Shown: positions 14,071-26,690, counted from the stretch's first letter. The stretch is 64,000 nt of DNA from Lycium barbarum (GCF_019175385.1 NC_083340.1:18426336-18490335), one strand, 5' to 3'. Program-made: numbers and translations. The notes: a model not told the origin generated them from the letters alone.

Positions 14071-16412
14071 TGTAACACCCCGTATCTTGGAACTAAGTTT
14101 AGACTCATACATTAGAGTTTTAGTGGAAAAGCTGAAGATTTGAACGTTTTGCGAAAATGGTTGATAGGCCTACTTCGGGCAGAGATAACTCCTTGATTAG
14201 TTTGGAATTCGGGAAAGTACCCTAAATGAAAGTTGTAGTATGTAGAAATACCTTTCTAACGATATAATGACCAAGACAATCAGAGATCGGATCAAGGAGA
14301 TATGATCGTCTCAATATGGCTAATAGTAAGGCACTTAAAATTCGATAGAATCGGCTAAATTTTCGATACGGCTGTCTTCCAGTCCAATTTGGTGAAAATA
14401 CGTTGGGAATTTGAGGAAACCTAAAACGTGAAAGTTGTATCCCTTTGAAATATCTTTCCAACGGTATATTATGGAGCCCAAACAGAGCTCTGTACAAGAC
14501 GTTATGTCCATTTTACCGAACGCTGTGCAGAACCAACACCCGTAGCTCTTTCAGGCGCGTGGAGGCTCGTGCGATGGCCCCGCATCGCGGGTCGATCGCG
14601 AAAGTCTGAGTATTTAGCTGCAGAACATTGCGCGATGGTCCCGTATCGCGTACCAATCGCGAATCGGGCCATATTCGGGTCAAAAAGTCGGGTTACGCGT
14701 TTTTAGTTATATCTAAGGTTTGGGGTTTATTTCCCCAGCACCCCATTCACGAAAAATTACCCTAAAGTCAATAAGAACAAGTCCCAAGCCTCAAGAACTA
14801 TACAAGGTAAGTGTTATCATGATTCTAGGTTGAATTCAAGTCCCTAATCTCTTTCTAACTTGAGTAAACCCTTCTAATCAATAGATTTGTGAGTGGAACA
14901 TTATTGTTGGGCGTGGAAACCCTAGAACTTGAATTCAAGAGGATTGAACGTCAAAAAGGTAATGTTTCTACACTCTAATCATTCATAATAGTGAATTGAT
15001 GAGTTCTTAGGAGAATAATAAATGAGTTTAGTAAAGAGAATTGCACGAACTATAGTAGGGTTTTGGATTGTTGACTTGAGATTGTTATAATGATATGGGT
15101 GATGGAGAATGATGTTAATTACACCTAATTAAGATTGTAGAATCACCTAGAAGTAATAGAATGGGAATTGGGTGAAGAAATCACCATTAATGGAGACTGT
15201 GGAGCTTTATGCCCACTAAGTGTTTGATAAAATGCTTAGATGACCAAAGCATGAATATTATTGCTAATATAGAATCCCTTTGACTTGTATTGATATAGAT
15301 CAAAGTTGAAAGGGTTGACGAACATTGTATTACGCTCAAAGGCTGGAATTAAGGTATGTGAAGCTAACTATCTACGTTAGGGAATGTTCATGATTCTCCC
15401 TACGCCTCATTCTTCATACTTGTCAGCAATTTGACTCAGAATATAGTTAGCCCTAGTTTCATGATATGATATAGAACTGTTATCTTCTAGGGTTGCAGTT
15501 ACAAAATTCGTTCATGGTTGTCACTTTGAACATCATGAACTCAGCACGTAATCTTTATAGACTTATGCATTATTATCACATGAGTCTCAGTCAGTGTATA
15601 ACCAGTTATTTGCAAGAGTCCCATAATCAGAAACAGTTATCATGCTATCAGCTATAGCCAGTCTCAGTTTTGTAAATTGTTAATGTTGAACACCTGTATC
15701 TGTACTTTTGGGCCCTAGGCCACAGTTTATGCATACGTATTGCTTGGGCCAGAGGCCACAATTTTTGTGCACATTATTTGGGCCCTAGGCCACAGTTATA
15801 TTTACAGTTTTACAGGTGATTCTTCATCCAGAACAGGGAGCACTTCAGCTTCTTGCTTTCCTGTTTAGTTCAGTTCCAGTTTCAATTTCAGTTTCAGTAT
15901 TTTATTGCTTCAGTTGCTTTACATACCAGTACAATTCAAATGTGCTGATGTCCCTTTTATTGCTTGGGGGCCTGCATCGATATACAGGTTAACGACTCAG
16001 CTATTTAGGAGTGCACGTATCAGCTACTGGTGAGCCCCAAATTCCTTCGGGGCGTTATCAGCCATCCAGTTATTTCAGTTTATAGACAGCTCTATTATTC
16101 AGTACTCTTGGAGGCTTCATAGACACAGTTCAGACAGTCAGATATTTATTATGTTAGCCTTGATGGCAGTTGTTCAGTCGTTTTGGTTTAGCCATGTTGG
16201 CTACTTTTAGATATATGTTCAGATTGTCTATGTATTTCCGCATTATGATTTCAGTCAGACTTTTAGTTAATCAACATGTGTTAGTTTTATTTTATAAATT
16301 AGTTATGTTTTGGTATCACATGTTGATTCAGCCAGCCAGTTGGTTCGCTCGGTCACATACAGTCAGGCACCGGGTGCCGTGTTACGTCCAGGCCCAGGTT
16401 CGGGGCGTGACA
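14071..16412 (+). repeat. 3' LTR of the large-LTR gypsy element
   Basis: 2342 bases, colinear with 7634-9976 (2343 bases) from TGTAACACCCCG to GGGGCGTGACA. The open frame near 16170 that starts MFSRFGLAMLATF is the same LTR sequence as near 9734 and is not a gene. Confidence 0.95.
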
Positions 16413-16894
16413 CATGTATTATTTGCAAGTTAAAAAAAACTACAACTTATAAATAAATGTTATCCAAGAATGAATAAAATATATGGCTCATTGAGCTTTC
16501 TTCTATTTACTTGTGTTCATATTTTTACTTATATTAAGTTAGGAATATACCTAAAATATACTTATAATATACATGATACATCTACTTAAATTAAAAACTA
16601 GAAAGTTATATACTTGAAAAATAACTAAAATATACTAAGAATATACTTATAATATATATTATAGGTATATGTAGTATAACTTAAGCATATAACTTAATAT
16701 ATATATATACACACGTATATGCTGTATTGCTGACTTGCCGTTAGCCTGTTAGTCAGTAAATATATAAACTTTGCTTATAAACTTATATAACATATGTAAA
16801 TATACCTATAATATACTAATAAATACTATAATATATATATACTATACAAAAAACAAAAACAAAAAAAAAAAAAGAGGTTTTGAACGTTTTGAAC

Positions 16895-17028
16895 CGGATC
16901 GGTTCCGATTTCGGGTTTCTAACCGGTAAATCGGAACCGGTGGCAGGTTCCGGTTTTTAGATCGGAAACCGACCGGTTTTATAACCGGTTGCCGGTCCGA
17001 TTCCGGTTCAAACCGGTTGACACCCTTA
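16895..17028. repeat. Right subterminal ACCGG array of hAT copy 1
   Basis: Dense ACCGG/CCGGT words mirror the left end, finishing in the terminal repeat AACCGGTTGACACCCTTA before the duplicated CCAGGGAG. Confidence 0.8.
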
Positions 17029-17407
17029 CCAGGGAGTTCCAGACTGTGATTTCCCATCATTTATCATAAAATTGATTTAGACAGATTAAACTTTAAAGTA
17101 AACTCTGCATTTTCTTTTATCGTTAGAAAGTCAACATTACAGAAAGGGTTAATTTCCTAAAAGAACAAATGTGATAGCATTTTTAACAAATAAACTCTAG
17201 GGAGGAGAATACTTAAACTAACATATATTAAGCAAATTCCCAACACTTAATTAAGTAATCTCATAATATTCTATAAAGTGTTTGTTTAAAGATTTTCACT
17301 ATCTCTTTAAAGATTTTCCCTATCTCCAGGGAATATAGGAAATTAAATTAAACAAGATCATCAGGATGCTTAGAGAATTTATTGTGCTCTTTTCATCCAG
17401 TCATATA

Positions 17408-17591
17408 TACTACTAGAAAACGAGGAATTAGCTACGGATAAAATTTCATGGCTAAACAGCAAAAATCTTGTGCTAATCCCACTTAGCTATGAATTAGCGA
17501 CGAATTATAAGAAATTTCAATTAGCTAGGAACTATTTAGCGACGAATTAGCTAGGATTATCAATAAATTCCGTAGCTAATTTCATGTAGTC
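17408..17591. mobile_element. CACTA-like MITE (degenerate)
   Basis: The ends are inverted: CTAGAAAACGAGGAATTAGC... on the left and ...TCCGTAGCTAATTTCATGTAG on the right, sharing AATTAGCTACGGA. AGCGACGAATT words recur inside. The first bases of the CACTA end are mutated, so the boundary is approximate. Confidence 0.5.
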
Positions 17592-18311
17592 TGCCACAAG
17601 CGTTATGATCTCTACAAATATACTTCCAAACCAAACTTTTAGTATACGTAAGTTGCAAAAGAGAGAAAGTGGAAATATAGAGAAATACATATATTATACT
17701 CCCGTAATTTGGTTCTTTCATTTATGGATCAATTTTTATTTCCAAGATTTGAATTCGAATATAACAATCCAAATCTTTAAAATTCATCAATCGAAATCAG
17801 GCACAACATAATCATAATTTTCCGTTTAATCCAAACAATACACATCCTACCCGTAAGTTTTACAAAATACTATTGGGCCGAATTTCCTACCGAAAACCAT
17901 ATGTTGCCTTTGCAAAGCAAAGTCCATACAAGACATAAAATATATGATATTTGAAAAAAAGTTTTAAAAATGATATTGTTGGAAGTTGAAATTATGTTTG
18001 GACATGCATTTAACTTGAAAAGTAAAAGCTTTGTGAGTAAAAAAAAAAAAAAAATTCACTTGAAAGTTGGTCGGAACTATTTTTTCGAATTTGAAACTCA
18101 TCTCATCTGCAAAATGAATTAAAAATTAAAAATCAATCCAATGCATAACCAAACGTTGTTCTGAAAATTTTATTTGGAAAAAAAATATATGGTCCTGTAC
18201 AAACGACCCGGTCTACCTAAAATGCTCACGCACAAAAACCAAGGAAAGTGTTGATAAAAGTATTACGTATTAACTAGAAAAGTGTTAATGTAAGTATTAA
18301 TTATTAATCAT

Positions 18312-18338
18312 GATTATTATTATTATTATTATTATTAT
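18312..18338. repeat. (ATT)n microsatellite
   Basis: About nine ATT units in a row. Confidence 0.95.
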
Positions 18339-18851
18339 ACAGTTTTATGGAATACTTCCTTTATACAGGAGAGAAAAAAGAAGTTAAAGCTGATGTGTTG
18401 CGTCATAGCTGCAATTGTAACTGATTGGGATTTGCAGTTGAATGAGGTGATAAATGGAGCTGTCATTTGCAACTGAATAAGTCCACAATAAATGGATTAC
18501 GTTCACTAATTCTTTTGGATAAAGAATATTAAGTGTGGAATAAAAGTAGATTAGCATTAGTTATTATTAAGTAAAAGTAGCTATCACAACCTAATACAGT
18601 ATGATCTATGACCACTAACTGTTGATAAGGACTTGCAGATCTCACCCATCCTTTCAGTCGCACATACTTTTACACTTAGCCAAATTCTAATAGCTTTCAG
18701 AGTCGCACATATGACATAACTTACACAACTTTCACTTGACATAATCCTTATAGTTGCATTAAACTTATTTTTCTCTTTTGGTGGGGAAGGGGGTGTTGCG
18801 TGGGTGGGAGAGGGGATGGGTATGACTTGAGCATCTTTTGCTTAGTACAAT

Positions 18852-19643
18852 CAGTGTTTTAAGAGGCGGGTCGCGAGGCAAAGCATTTTATCGAGCACAA
18901 GGCGAGGTGTAAACCCCAAGACACGGGGCGTAAGTGTCATAGATCTACGGGGAGTTTGTCTCATGTATCTTCAATTTTATAATTTTATTACTAAAAAATA
19001 AGCAAATGTAAAAATTTTATAAAAATTCTGCAAAAAAAATTCAAATAAATCACCAATAGTATAAAAGAATTATTATAATTATTATTTGAGAAAGGTAACA
19101 ACACAAAAATGATAATAGTCTAGATAATCTATAAAATGAAATCTTCATTCACTTTACCATCAATCTCCAAAATCTATTAGTCCTTCCCACCCTCAACTAA
19201 TATTTGCACCGACTTTGATTTATATATTCAAATAAGGAGACAGGCAAAAAGTGTAAGAGCAATGACAAAAAATGGATGAAGTTGTTTCAGGAATATAGTG
19301 CTATGAAATCTCTATCATATCAATTTCAGACATAATCATCTACAAAATTTATTTATGACAGTGTTATTTTCTATGAGAGTTGTTTTCTTTATTTATATTC
19401 ATCACTACAACGTGATAACATAAAGTATAAATATCATTACACCAATAATAAAAATCATAATCTATAGCAAAAATACTTTTAAAACAATAAAAATTAAATT
19501 TAACTCTCGGGGCGTATGGTTTTACGCCCCAAATTCTAGGGCGTACGCCCTATGGATCTACGCCTTTCATTTGTGCCTCAGAGCGTTTTTGCTACGTCCC
19601 ACCCTGCCCCGGAACTCACCCCAAAACTCCTCTGAAAACACTG
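18852..19643. mobile_element. Non-autonomous hAT-like element
   Basis: The terminal inverted repeats are CAGTGTTTTAAGAGG on the left and CCTCTGAAAACACTG on the right. They are flanked by an imperfect 8-bp duplication (AGTACAAT / CGTATAAT, 6 of 8). Subterminal GC-rich parts (GAGGCGGG, GGGGCGTA) surround an AT-rich core without coding potential. Confidence 0.65.
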
Positions 19644-19795
19644 CGTATAATTAATCCCAATATAAAATTGCGGATAAAATAATATATCATTTGGCTGGTT
19701 GCATAAGAAAAAATAATTACTGCATTATTTAATGCAGTATTTGATTATAGGTATCAATTAATGATGCATGTATTAAGTTATGCGAAATAGATGTA

Positions 19796-20052
19796 CTCTC
19801 TCTGTCCCACTTTATATGAAGGTTGGCCAGTTTAAGGAGACAAACAACTCTTTCTTTGACTACAATTTTCTTCAACTTTTTTCATATATTGTGAATTATT
19901 GATAATGCGGGCTTATAGTACTTTTATGTAGTTACAAATATATAAATTTTATTAGAAAATACTCGAAGAATCTATGTTGAAATTTTAATCAAAGAATGAA
20001 ATGTTTGACTCCCCAAATAGGTCAACCTTTATATAAATTGAGACGGAGGAAA
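19796..20052. mobile_element. Stowaway-like MITE
   Basis: It starts after TA with CTCTCTCTGTCCCACTTTAT and ends with the inverted counterpart ATATAAATTGAGACGGAGG. About 257 bases. Inner parts (GGTTGGCC / GGTCAACC) are also inverted. Confidence 0.7.
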
Positions 20053-20934
20053 TATTATTTTTGTGAGATAAATTATGAAAATAAGGATACATGTATAGCA
20101 ACACGACGATTAGACTACGTTAAGAAAAAATTGCTCTTCCAGTAATTAATTTTTGTATTGCAATAATTCCTTCGTTATTAACCACCGGATAACAATCTTT
20201 TCATTATTAATCACCCATACAATTCCTTAATTATTAGTCAACACATAGATTATTTCTGCATTATAATTCCCACATAATTAATATGTGAACCAAATTAATA
20301 GATCCCTAAATACGTACTAACATTCTTCTTTTTCTCTGAGAATTTCAAATATCGAATGCATATTGAAAAGAAATCCCAACAAGAACTCCCACATGGATGG
20401 AGTTGTCCCTACTAAGAAGATTTGAGAAATAATTTTCATCTTCAACAAGAAAATTTTGAAATCATCAGCATATAATAATTTTTTCCCCTTGCTTTTTCAT
20501 ATTTTTAAAGAAAAAGGGGTGACAAATTAGGTGGTACTAATAGATGATGGACGGTCGCTATCAATTCAGAAAAGGAGTGGTTTAGGGTTCAACAACTAAT
20601 TAAGGTTGTTAAAGTGGCAATAATTAGGACAAATGAGTGAAAGAAAAAAGAAAAGAGGCCAACAGATAATAATACTTATAATAATAGTCACTGAAAACAG
20701 AGGGATGGGTTCGTTTGGTTTGATTGTTGGTTAGAGTTCATGTATTATTTTATGTATTGTTTTATGCATAAATTAATTATGTGGGTTTTAATTATTCATG
20801 TACTATTAGTTATTCTATTTTATATCTGGCATAGATTCTTCATAACTTATACATGATAGTTGTGCAGGTTTCTAAATTTCAAATCAAACACCGTATTACG
20901 TGTGTTTAATTTTATACATAGCAAAAAAATATTA

Positions 20935-21201
20935 CTCCTCCATCCTAACTTATGTGAGGGTTGACCTATTTGGAGAGTACTAAAACAACTTTTTCTCTTA
21001 CTATAATTTTCTTCAACTCTTTTTATATATTTGTGAATTATTAATTATGCAAACTTATAGTATTTTTTATATAGTTCTCAAATATGTAAATTTTATTACA
21101 AAAATATTCGAAGAATCTAGTGTTTGAAATTAAGTCAAAAAAAAGAATTATTTGACTTTCTGAATAGGTCAACCCTTACGTAAATTGAAACAGAGAAAAT
21201 A
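20935..21201. mobile_element. Stowaway-like MITE, same family as 19796
   Basis: It begins after TA with CTCCTCCATCCTAACTTATG and ends with TACGTAAATTGAAACAGAG. The inner GGTTGACC / GGTCAACC and the middle (TATAATTTTCTTCAACT) match the copy at 19796. Confidence 0.7.
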
Positions 21202-23077
21202 TTAAACATTATATTATTTATGCAGAATTTAATACATAAATAACTTAATTGTTAAACAGTAATCAAACGATCCCTTTAGTCTATGAAATCTAAGTGCATA
21301 TAATAATTGAGCAGATAATGAATGGAGTGTTGAGTACTGGCGTCTATGTAGGGACAGCCCGCAATCCACCAAATAAAACATGATTTCCTTCATCATCACC
21401 TTGAAAGTTCCCCAAGATTAAAAGTGAAAAAATAATTATTATATAAGCATCAGCAGAAAAATCCATTAGAATATTGACTACATATTTCAGTAACCCCACC
21501 ACAAGCTGAGACTGAGTGCATGTACCACGTTTAGCCTTCCCAACTCCTTTCTTTTATCTCCCTAACGACGGAAAAAAATTTACTCACATGAGGTGTTTAC
21601 ATTAATACATTAAATTAATATAATTTATTATGATTAAGTGATTTAGTGAAGTGAATATATACATTAATTAATCATGATTAATGATGATTGTATATATTCA
21701 AACATATGTCATACATCCATTAATTTGATGTAAACATCGGGTGCGGCTAGAGGCGTATTTACATATTAATTTTGGGTCACGTGAACACATGGCGGTCACT
21801 CGACTAAACTCGATATATTATGTGTATAATTCTGAAAATATATCTAATATAACCTGAAGGAACACATGGTCAAATTAGGCCAAGTGGAGCACTGGTTAGG
21901 AGCTTTGTTTATTTCCTCAAGATCTCGGGATAAAACCAGAGCTCCCGCACGTTCTATGTTTTTTATTTTCTAAAGCAGCCTTTTAACTTTCTTTTTTTAT
22001 ATTATTCTAAATCTCTTTTCTTCTATAATTCTAATTACCCAAAAGTAAAAAACGTGTTTCTTTTTTATATTACATCTAATGAATATTTTTCCCTTTATTT
22101 CTAATTACCCAAGTCTCAAAAGGAAAAAGAATTTTTTTTTAAAAAAAAAACATAGGCGCTAAGCTGCAACGAATCAAAGACAAAAAAAAAATGTCATAGC
22201 GAATGGCGAACCCATCCTCTTGAAATCCTGAATTCGCCTCTGGGTGCGGCTAAGTTTTTACCGTAACAGCTCCTCTGCCAAACAACCACCAAGTGGCCAG
22301 TTTCATAATGGGGATTAAAGGCGGATTCCTGATTTAAATTTAATTTTTAATTTTTTTAGCACTAAATTTGTTATATTTTTATAATTATGCGTTCAGATCT
22401 AACATGTTAAAATTTTAACGAATTTTTACATATATATTTATGTTTCGGGTCTAAAACATTAGATTTGGGTAAACCTACAATGTGTAAGTGTCGAGGGTTG
22501 GGTTATTTTTACCCTTAACTAAAGTCTCTGATTCAATCCTAGGAGCTTTCTGATAAGTTAAGGTTTGCCCTCTTAATGGTTTACTAAACGCGAACCTGAT
22601 TTAATAAAAAAGAAAAATTTCTTGTTAGCATTACACACACATACGCGTGTATATAACTTTATACTGGATAAAATTTTCTACTCTAGCCTGCTAGCTAATT
22701 GTTACTTATATCTATACCTGACTATCATTGTGACCGTGTTAGCCCCCAACACACAGAAAAAGAAGATGAAAAGACAGAATTGTTTTCTATTGTCAGAATT
22801 CTTGATAATTTTTTGTTATTTATATTTTACTTAATTAAACTATTTTTTGTTCGAAGTGTCTTAGTACGTTAACTTTTTTCTATTTCATGTGCTGACTGAA
22901 TTGTTCTTTCATGATTCTTATAAAAACAAAATAGGTTATAGTATCATCATATATAGTTCTATTTGGGTGAATAATGAACAATACTAATGATTTTAATCCC
23001 GCGAACGGATAGAAAATTTCTAAGACAAAAAATGAACATAGGATAGCTAGCCATTACATACAAATATTTCTGTCCAA
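21202..23077. other. Non-coding AT-rich stretch
   Basis: No gene is supported. It contains long T/A runs (about 22132-22150) and scattered low-complexity DNA. The open frame at 22622-22834 has no recognisable similarity. Confidence 0.55.
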
Positions 23078-23078
23078 C

Positions 23079-23689
23079 AGGTGTGCTTACATATGCATGA
23101 TTCGAGGCACGATCATATGCATGCTCTTAAGCGAATTGTGCGGTATGTTCAGGGCACTCTTGACCATGGATTGCATCTCTACCCCTCATCAGTCACCGAC
23201 CTTGTCTCCTACACCGATGCAGATTGGGGTGGATGTCCGGACACTCATCGTTCTACGTCGGGGTATTGTGTATTTTTGGATGACAACTTGATCTCTTAGT
23301 CGTCAAAGCGACAACCAACTCTTTCTCGGTCTAGCACTGAAGCGGAGTATCGAGGTGTGGCTAATGTTGTCTCTGAGTCTTGCTGGATTCGCAATCTTTT
23401 ATTGGAACTACATTGTCCGGTTCGCAAGGCTACGTTGGTATATTGTGACAATGTGAGTGCCATATATCTGTCCGGAAATCCGGTGCAACATCAACGCACC
23501 AAACATATTCAGATGGACATTCATTTTGTGCGTGAGAAGATTGCGTGGGGACAGGTTCGTGTCCTTCATGTCCTGTCCCGATATCAGATTGCATATATTT
23601 TCACTAAAGGTCCTCCTCAGGTCCTTTTTGAAGGTTTTCGAGACAGTCTAAGCGTTCGTAAACCTCCCATTTCGACTGCGGGGGTGTGA
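23079..23689 (+). pseudogene. copia RNase H domain (inverted segment)
   Basis: It is read from about 23079 (QQVCLHMHD) through YTDADWGGCPDTHRSTSGYC, STEAEYRGVA, YCDNVSAIYLS and TKHIQMDIHFVREK. The stop at 23687-23689 is the natural end before a polypurine-like GCGGGGGTG. One in-frame TAG (23297-23299) breaks it where related elements have a sense codon. The domain degrades the RNA of the RNA-DNA hybrid during reverse transcription. Confidence 0.9.
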
Positions 23690-23877
23690 TAGATTATGTA
23701 AATATTTTGTAATCTCTTATTTTAGGATAAAATATTTTGTATATTTGTAATCTCCTATTTTAGGTTAGGATATTTTTGGATATTAGCCAATTCAAGGAAT
23801 GAAAGGAAACTACGGAAAATAATTCTTCCAGTGTGAATAGAATTTATAAAGATTTAAACTACTAAAAGAAGATAATG
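23690..23877 (+). repeat. Partial copia LTR next to the inversion breakpoint
   Basis: It begins TGATAGATTATGTAAATA just after the purine-rich tract and holds two copies of TTTGTAATCTCYTATTTTAGG. It stops abruptly where minus-strand RT sequence begins, so it is either a short LTR or a truncated one. Confidence 0.6.
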
Positions 23878-23879
23878 GT

Positions 23880-26650
23880 CTCGTGAAAGTGAGATACTGA
23901 AGAGCACCTGCGAGACTATGATAATGAGTGGGATCCGCATAAGGAGCACCCGAAGTAGCACTGACCTTCGGTTTTGTGTCAACCGGAGTGAGAGAGGGCT
24001 TGCAAGAGGACATACCCGCGCGATCAATGATTTCCTCGGCATACTTACGTTGAGAGAGAAACATCCCACCCTTGTGACGGGTCACAGCAATGCCAAGAAA
24101 ATAATTCAAAGGACCTAAATCCTTCATAGCAAATTCGGAACCAAGCCGATCCATGATGGAACGACGGAGAGTGTCTGAGGATGCAGTGAGGATAATATCA
24201 TCAACATATAGTAAAATGTATGCCATGTCAGTCCCCGTATGGTAGATGAACAAAGAATTATCAGACCTGCTATTTGAGAAACCAATGGAAAACACAAAAT
24301 CTGCAAATCGTCTTTACCAAGCACGTGGAGCCTGCTTAAGCCCATAGAGAGACTTACGCAATAGGCAAACATAATCAGGATGTGTGCGATCCCGAAAACC
24401 CATAGGTTGATGCATATGCACAGTTTCCTTCAGCTCACCGTGAAGAAAAGCATTATTCACATCCAGTTGATGTAGGCCAATGTTTTGACAAAGAAAGACT
24501 AAGAACAGTGCGGATAGTCACCGGTTTCACCACCGGACTGAACGTCTCACCACAGTCAATGCCAACCTGCTGAGTTTTGCCATCACCTACAAATCGGGCT
24601 TTATGCCTCTCAAAATCACCATTAGACTTTTCTTTATAAGTAAAAATCCACATAGAACAAATAACATTAACATTAGGTGGACGGGGGACCAAATCCCACG
24701 TCTTATTCGTAACAAGAGCATCAAATTCATCATTCATAGCCATTTTCCAATTCGGGTCACGAAGAGCGGCCAATGGGTTACGAGGTAGAGGAGATTTCGT
24801 AACCGTGGTATGTAAGTTAAACTGACGTTTAGGCTTGACAATACCCCGTTGGCTGCGTGTGACCATGGTGGGTCGGGGAGTGGGGATAGGCGGCTGGGCA
24901 GTGGCATGGGGAAGGGGGCTGGCGGTCGGGCTAGGGGTCTGGTGGGCAGCCTGCTGCACCGTGGGGCCAGCAGTGGTAACGGGAGGCAGTGGAGGGGGAC
25001 TGCTTGGCTGGGCAGAGGGCGGTGAAGGGGCAGCTCCGAAATTTTGGAGGTGATGAAAAACATAAGGTGAGATTCCTTCATCCAAAAAATCGTATATATG
25101 GGATTGAGGGGTAGGAAAGTTAGCAAAGGGAAACTGAGTCTTATCAAAAATAACATGACGACTAAGGATGATTTTATTTGATGATAAGTCATAGCATTTG
25201 TAGCCTCTATGGTTTGATGGGTACCCCAAAAATACACAAGGTGTAGACCGGGCCTGCAACTTATAAATCGTAGTTGACGGGAAAAGGGGGTAGCACAAAC
25301 ACCCAAAAACCTGAAGGTGAGAGTACATAGGTTCCTTTTGATATAGAGCATGGAGGGGAGACTTTTGGTTCAATAATTTGCTTGGTAAAATATTGAGTAG
25401 GTAAGTTGTCATTTGCAATGCATGATGCCTAAAGGAAGGTGGAAGAGAAGCGTGGGCAAGAAGAGTCCACATGACATTATTGATAGACCGAATTTTCCTT
25501 TCGGCCTTCCCATTTTGTGAGGACGTATGAGGACAAGAAAGACGGAAAGACATCCCATTCGACTCACAAAGACGCCAAAAATCATTATTCTCATATTCTT
25601 TCCCATTATCACATTGGACATTTTTTATTTCTCGTTCGAAATGCGTTCGGACATGGGCCCGAAATTCTAAGAACTTAGCAAAGACATCAGATTTCTTAGC
25701 TAAGGGAAAAGTACACAAATATTTAGAGAAATCATCCAAGAAAAGAACATAATACCGATAACCCATGGAACTTAAGACAAGAGAAGTCCATAAATCACTA
25801 TGAATAATATCGAAAGGCATACAAGTGTTCGAATTAGACGGAACAAAAGGCAACTTAATATGTTTACCAAGCACGCAAGAACAACAAATACTAGAGCAAC
25901 TAGAATTATTACATTCAATGCTTTTATTGATCCTAAGAGAATTCAAAATTGACGCTCCTGGGTGACCCAAACGATCATGCCAAAGAGAAGAAGACAAAGC
26001 AGCAAAGGTTGATGGAGAATTGGCTGTGTTTGTGATGGTGGTGGTGATGGGATATAGATCGCCCGGGCTCTCACATCTCATTATTGGCATTCCCGTCTGA
26101 AAATCCTTCACAGAAAACCCATATGGATCAAAATTAACAGTCACAGAGTTATCAGTAGTGAACTTTCTAACTGAGATTAAAGTTTTAATGAGTTTTGGGG
26201 CGTGGAGGACATTTTTCAACGATAAAGGAGGGTTTGGGAGGTAAATGAGTATGACCACAACCATGAATTGGAATTGAATGACCATTACCAACAACAATAC
26301 CACGATGATGATTGCTCAAATCAGAATAAGACGAGAGATTACCATTCGTGGATGTCATGTGAGATGTGGCACAGGTGTCCATGTACCACTTCTGATTCGG
26401 AGGATTCATAGTCATTGTATGCATTGCTGATTCGATGTCCGTTGGAGCATAAGATGGGGCATACATCTGCTGATACGGGGTAGCAGACAACGCCTGTTGC
26501 GGAGGCTGGGGAGCAGGGCCTAGTATGCCCTGCTATTTGGCCGAGGGGCCCTACGCAGGTGTCGTCCAAGTTGACAGATACGGGCGAGGTGGCACGCCCT
26601 ATTGGGGCATCCATCCCCATGCATAATTCGAAGCTTGTGGCTTTGAGTTC
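23880..26650 (-). pseudogene. copia pol remnant: protease, integrase, reverse transcriptase
   Basis: The protease site reads MDTCATSHMT near 26380; the family has Gly where this has Cys, so the active-site triplet is changed. Integrase (about 26000-25300) has HDRLGHP, CDNGKEY and QNGKAERK. Then come a proline-rich linker and RT, with DLVPRPP and [12 protein letters not shown] near 24520. There is a frameshift near 24470, and the frame resumes at 24295 with the YVDDIILT catalytic motif. Integrase is nearly intact (one frame 24453-26303). The element is cut off before gag. Confidence 0.9.
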
Positions 26651-26690
26651 TATAACCATCATTTATCAGCAAATTAGATGTTTTCGCATA

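Larger units (their letters stand above)
7634..16412 (+). mobile_element. Complete Ty3/gypsy LTR retrotransposon with 2.34-kb LTRs and a degraded interior
   Basis: The target duplication is CATGT at 7629-7633 and 16413-16417. It is confirmed by the empty site in hAT copy 2 (ACTCATGTATTATTTGC near 32392-32408). LTRs are 7634-9976 and 14071-16412. A tRNA-iMet primer site is at 9982-9994 and a polypurine tract at 14058-14070. The interior is only about 4.1 kb. It shows a faint gag-like start and late-pol remnants (integrase, chromodomain-like tail); protease, RT and RNase H are not recognisable. It must have moved with proteins supplied by another element. Confidence 0.95.
5369..17028 (+). mobile_element. 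hAT DNA transposon copy 1, split by a gypsy retrotransposon
   Basis: The ends are TAAACCGGTCAACCGG at the left and, on the reverse strand, TAAGGGTGTCAACCGG at the right. They are flanked by a perfect 8-bp duplication CCAGGGAG at 5361-5368 and 17029-17036; 8 bp is the hAT standard. Arrays of ACCGG/CCGGT words lie just inside both ends. The gene inside encodes a BED-finger hAT transposase remnant (6044-7599). Removing the gypsy insertion and its 5-bp duplication leaves about 2.9 kb. The gypsy inserted just after the transposase stop codon. A second, differently deleted copy lies at 30975-34924. Confidence 0.92.
17037..18851. other. Non-coding AT-rich stretch
   Basis: No gene is supported. It holds a CACTA-like MITE (17408-17591) and an (ATT)n microsatellite (18312-18338). 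I see no other structure. Confidence 0.6.
23078..26690 (-). mobile_element. Ty1/copia remnant with an inverted 3' end
   Basis: Protease, integrase and reverse transcriptase are read on the minus strand (about 26650 down to 23880). The RNase H end and the start of the 3' LTR are on the plus strand at 23078-23877. RT breaks off right after FTRP, and the plus-strand part starts at QQVCLHMHD, which normally follows only about six residues later. This fits an in-place inversion of about 0.8 kb. Gag and the 5' LTR are absent, and no target duplication was found. Confidence 0.85.

Noticed and set aside
24835..25053. GC-rich plus-strand frame of glycine-rich protein
   Set aside because: It is the antisense of the proline-rich linker between integrase and RT of the copia remnant.
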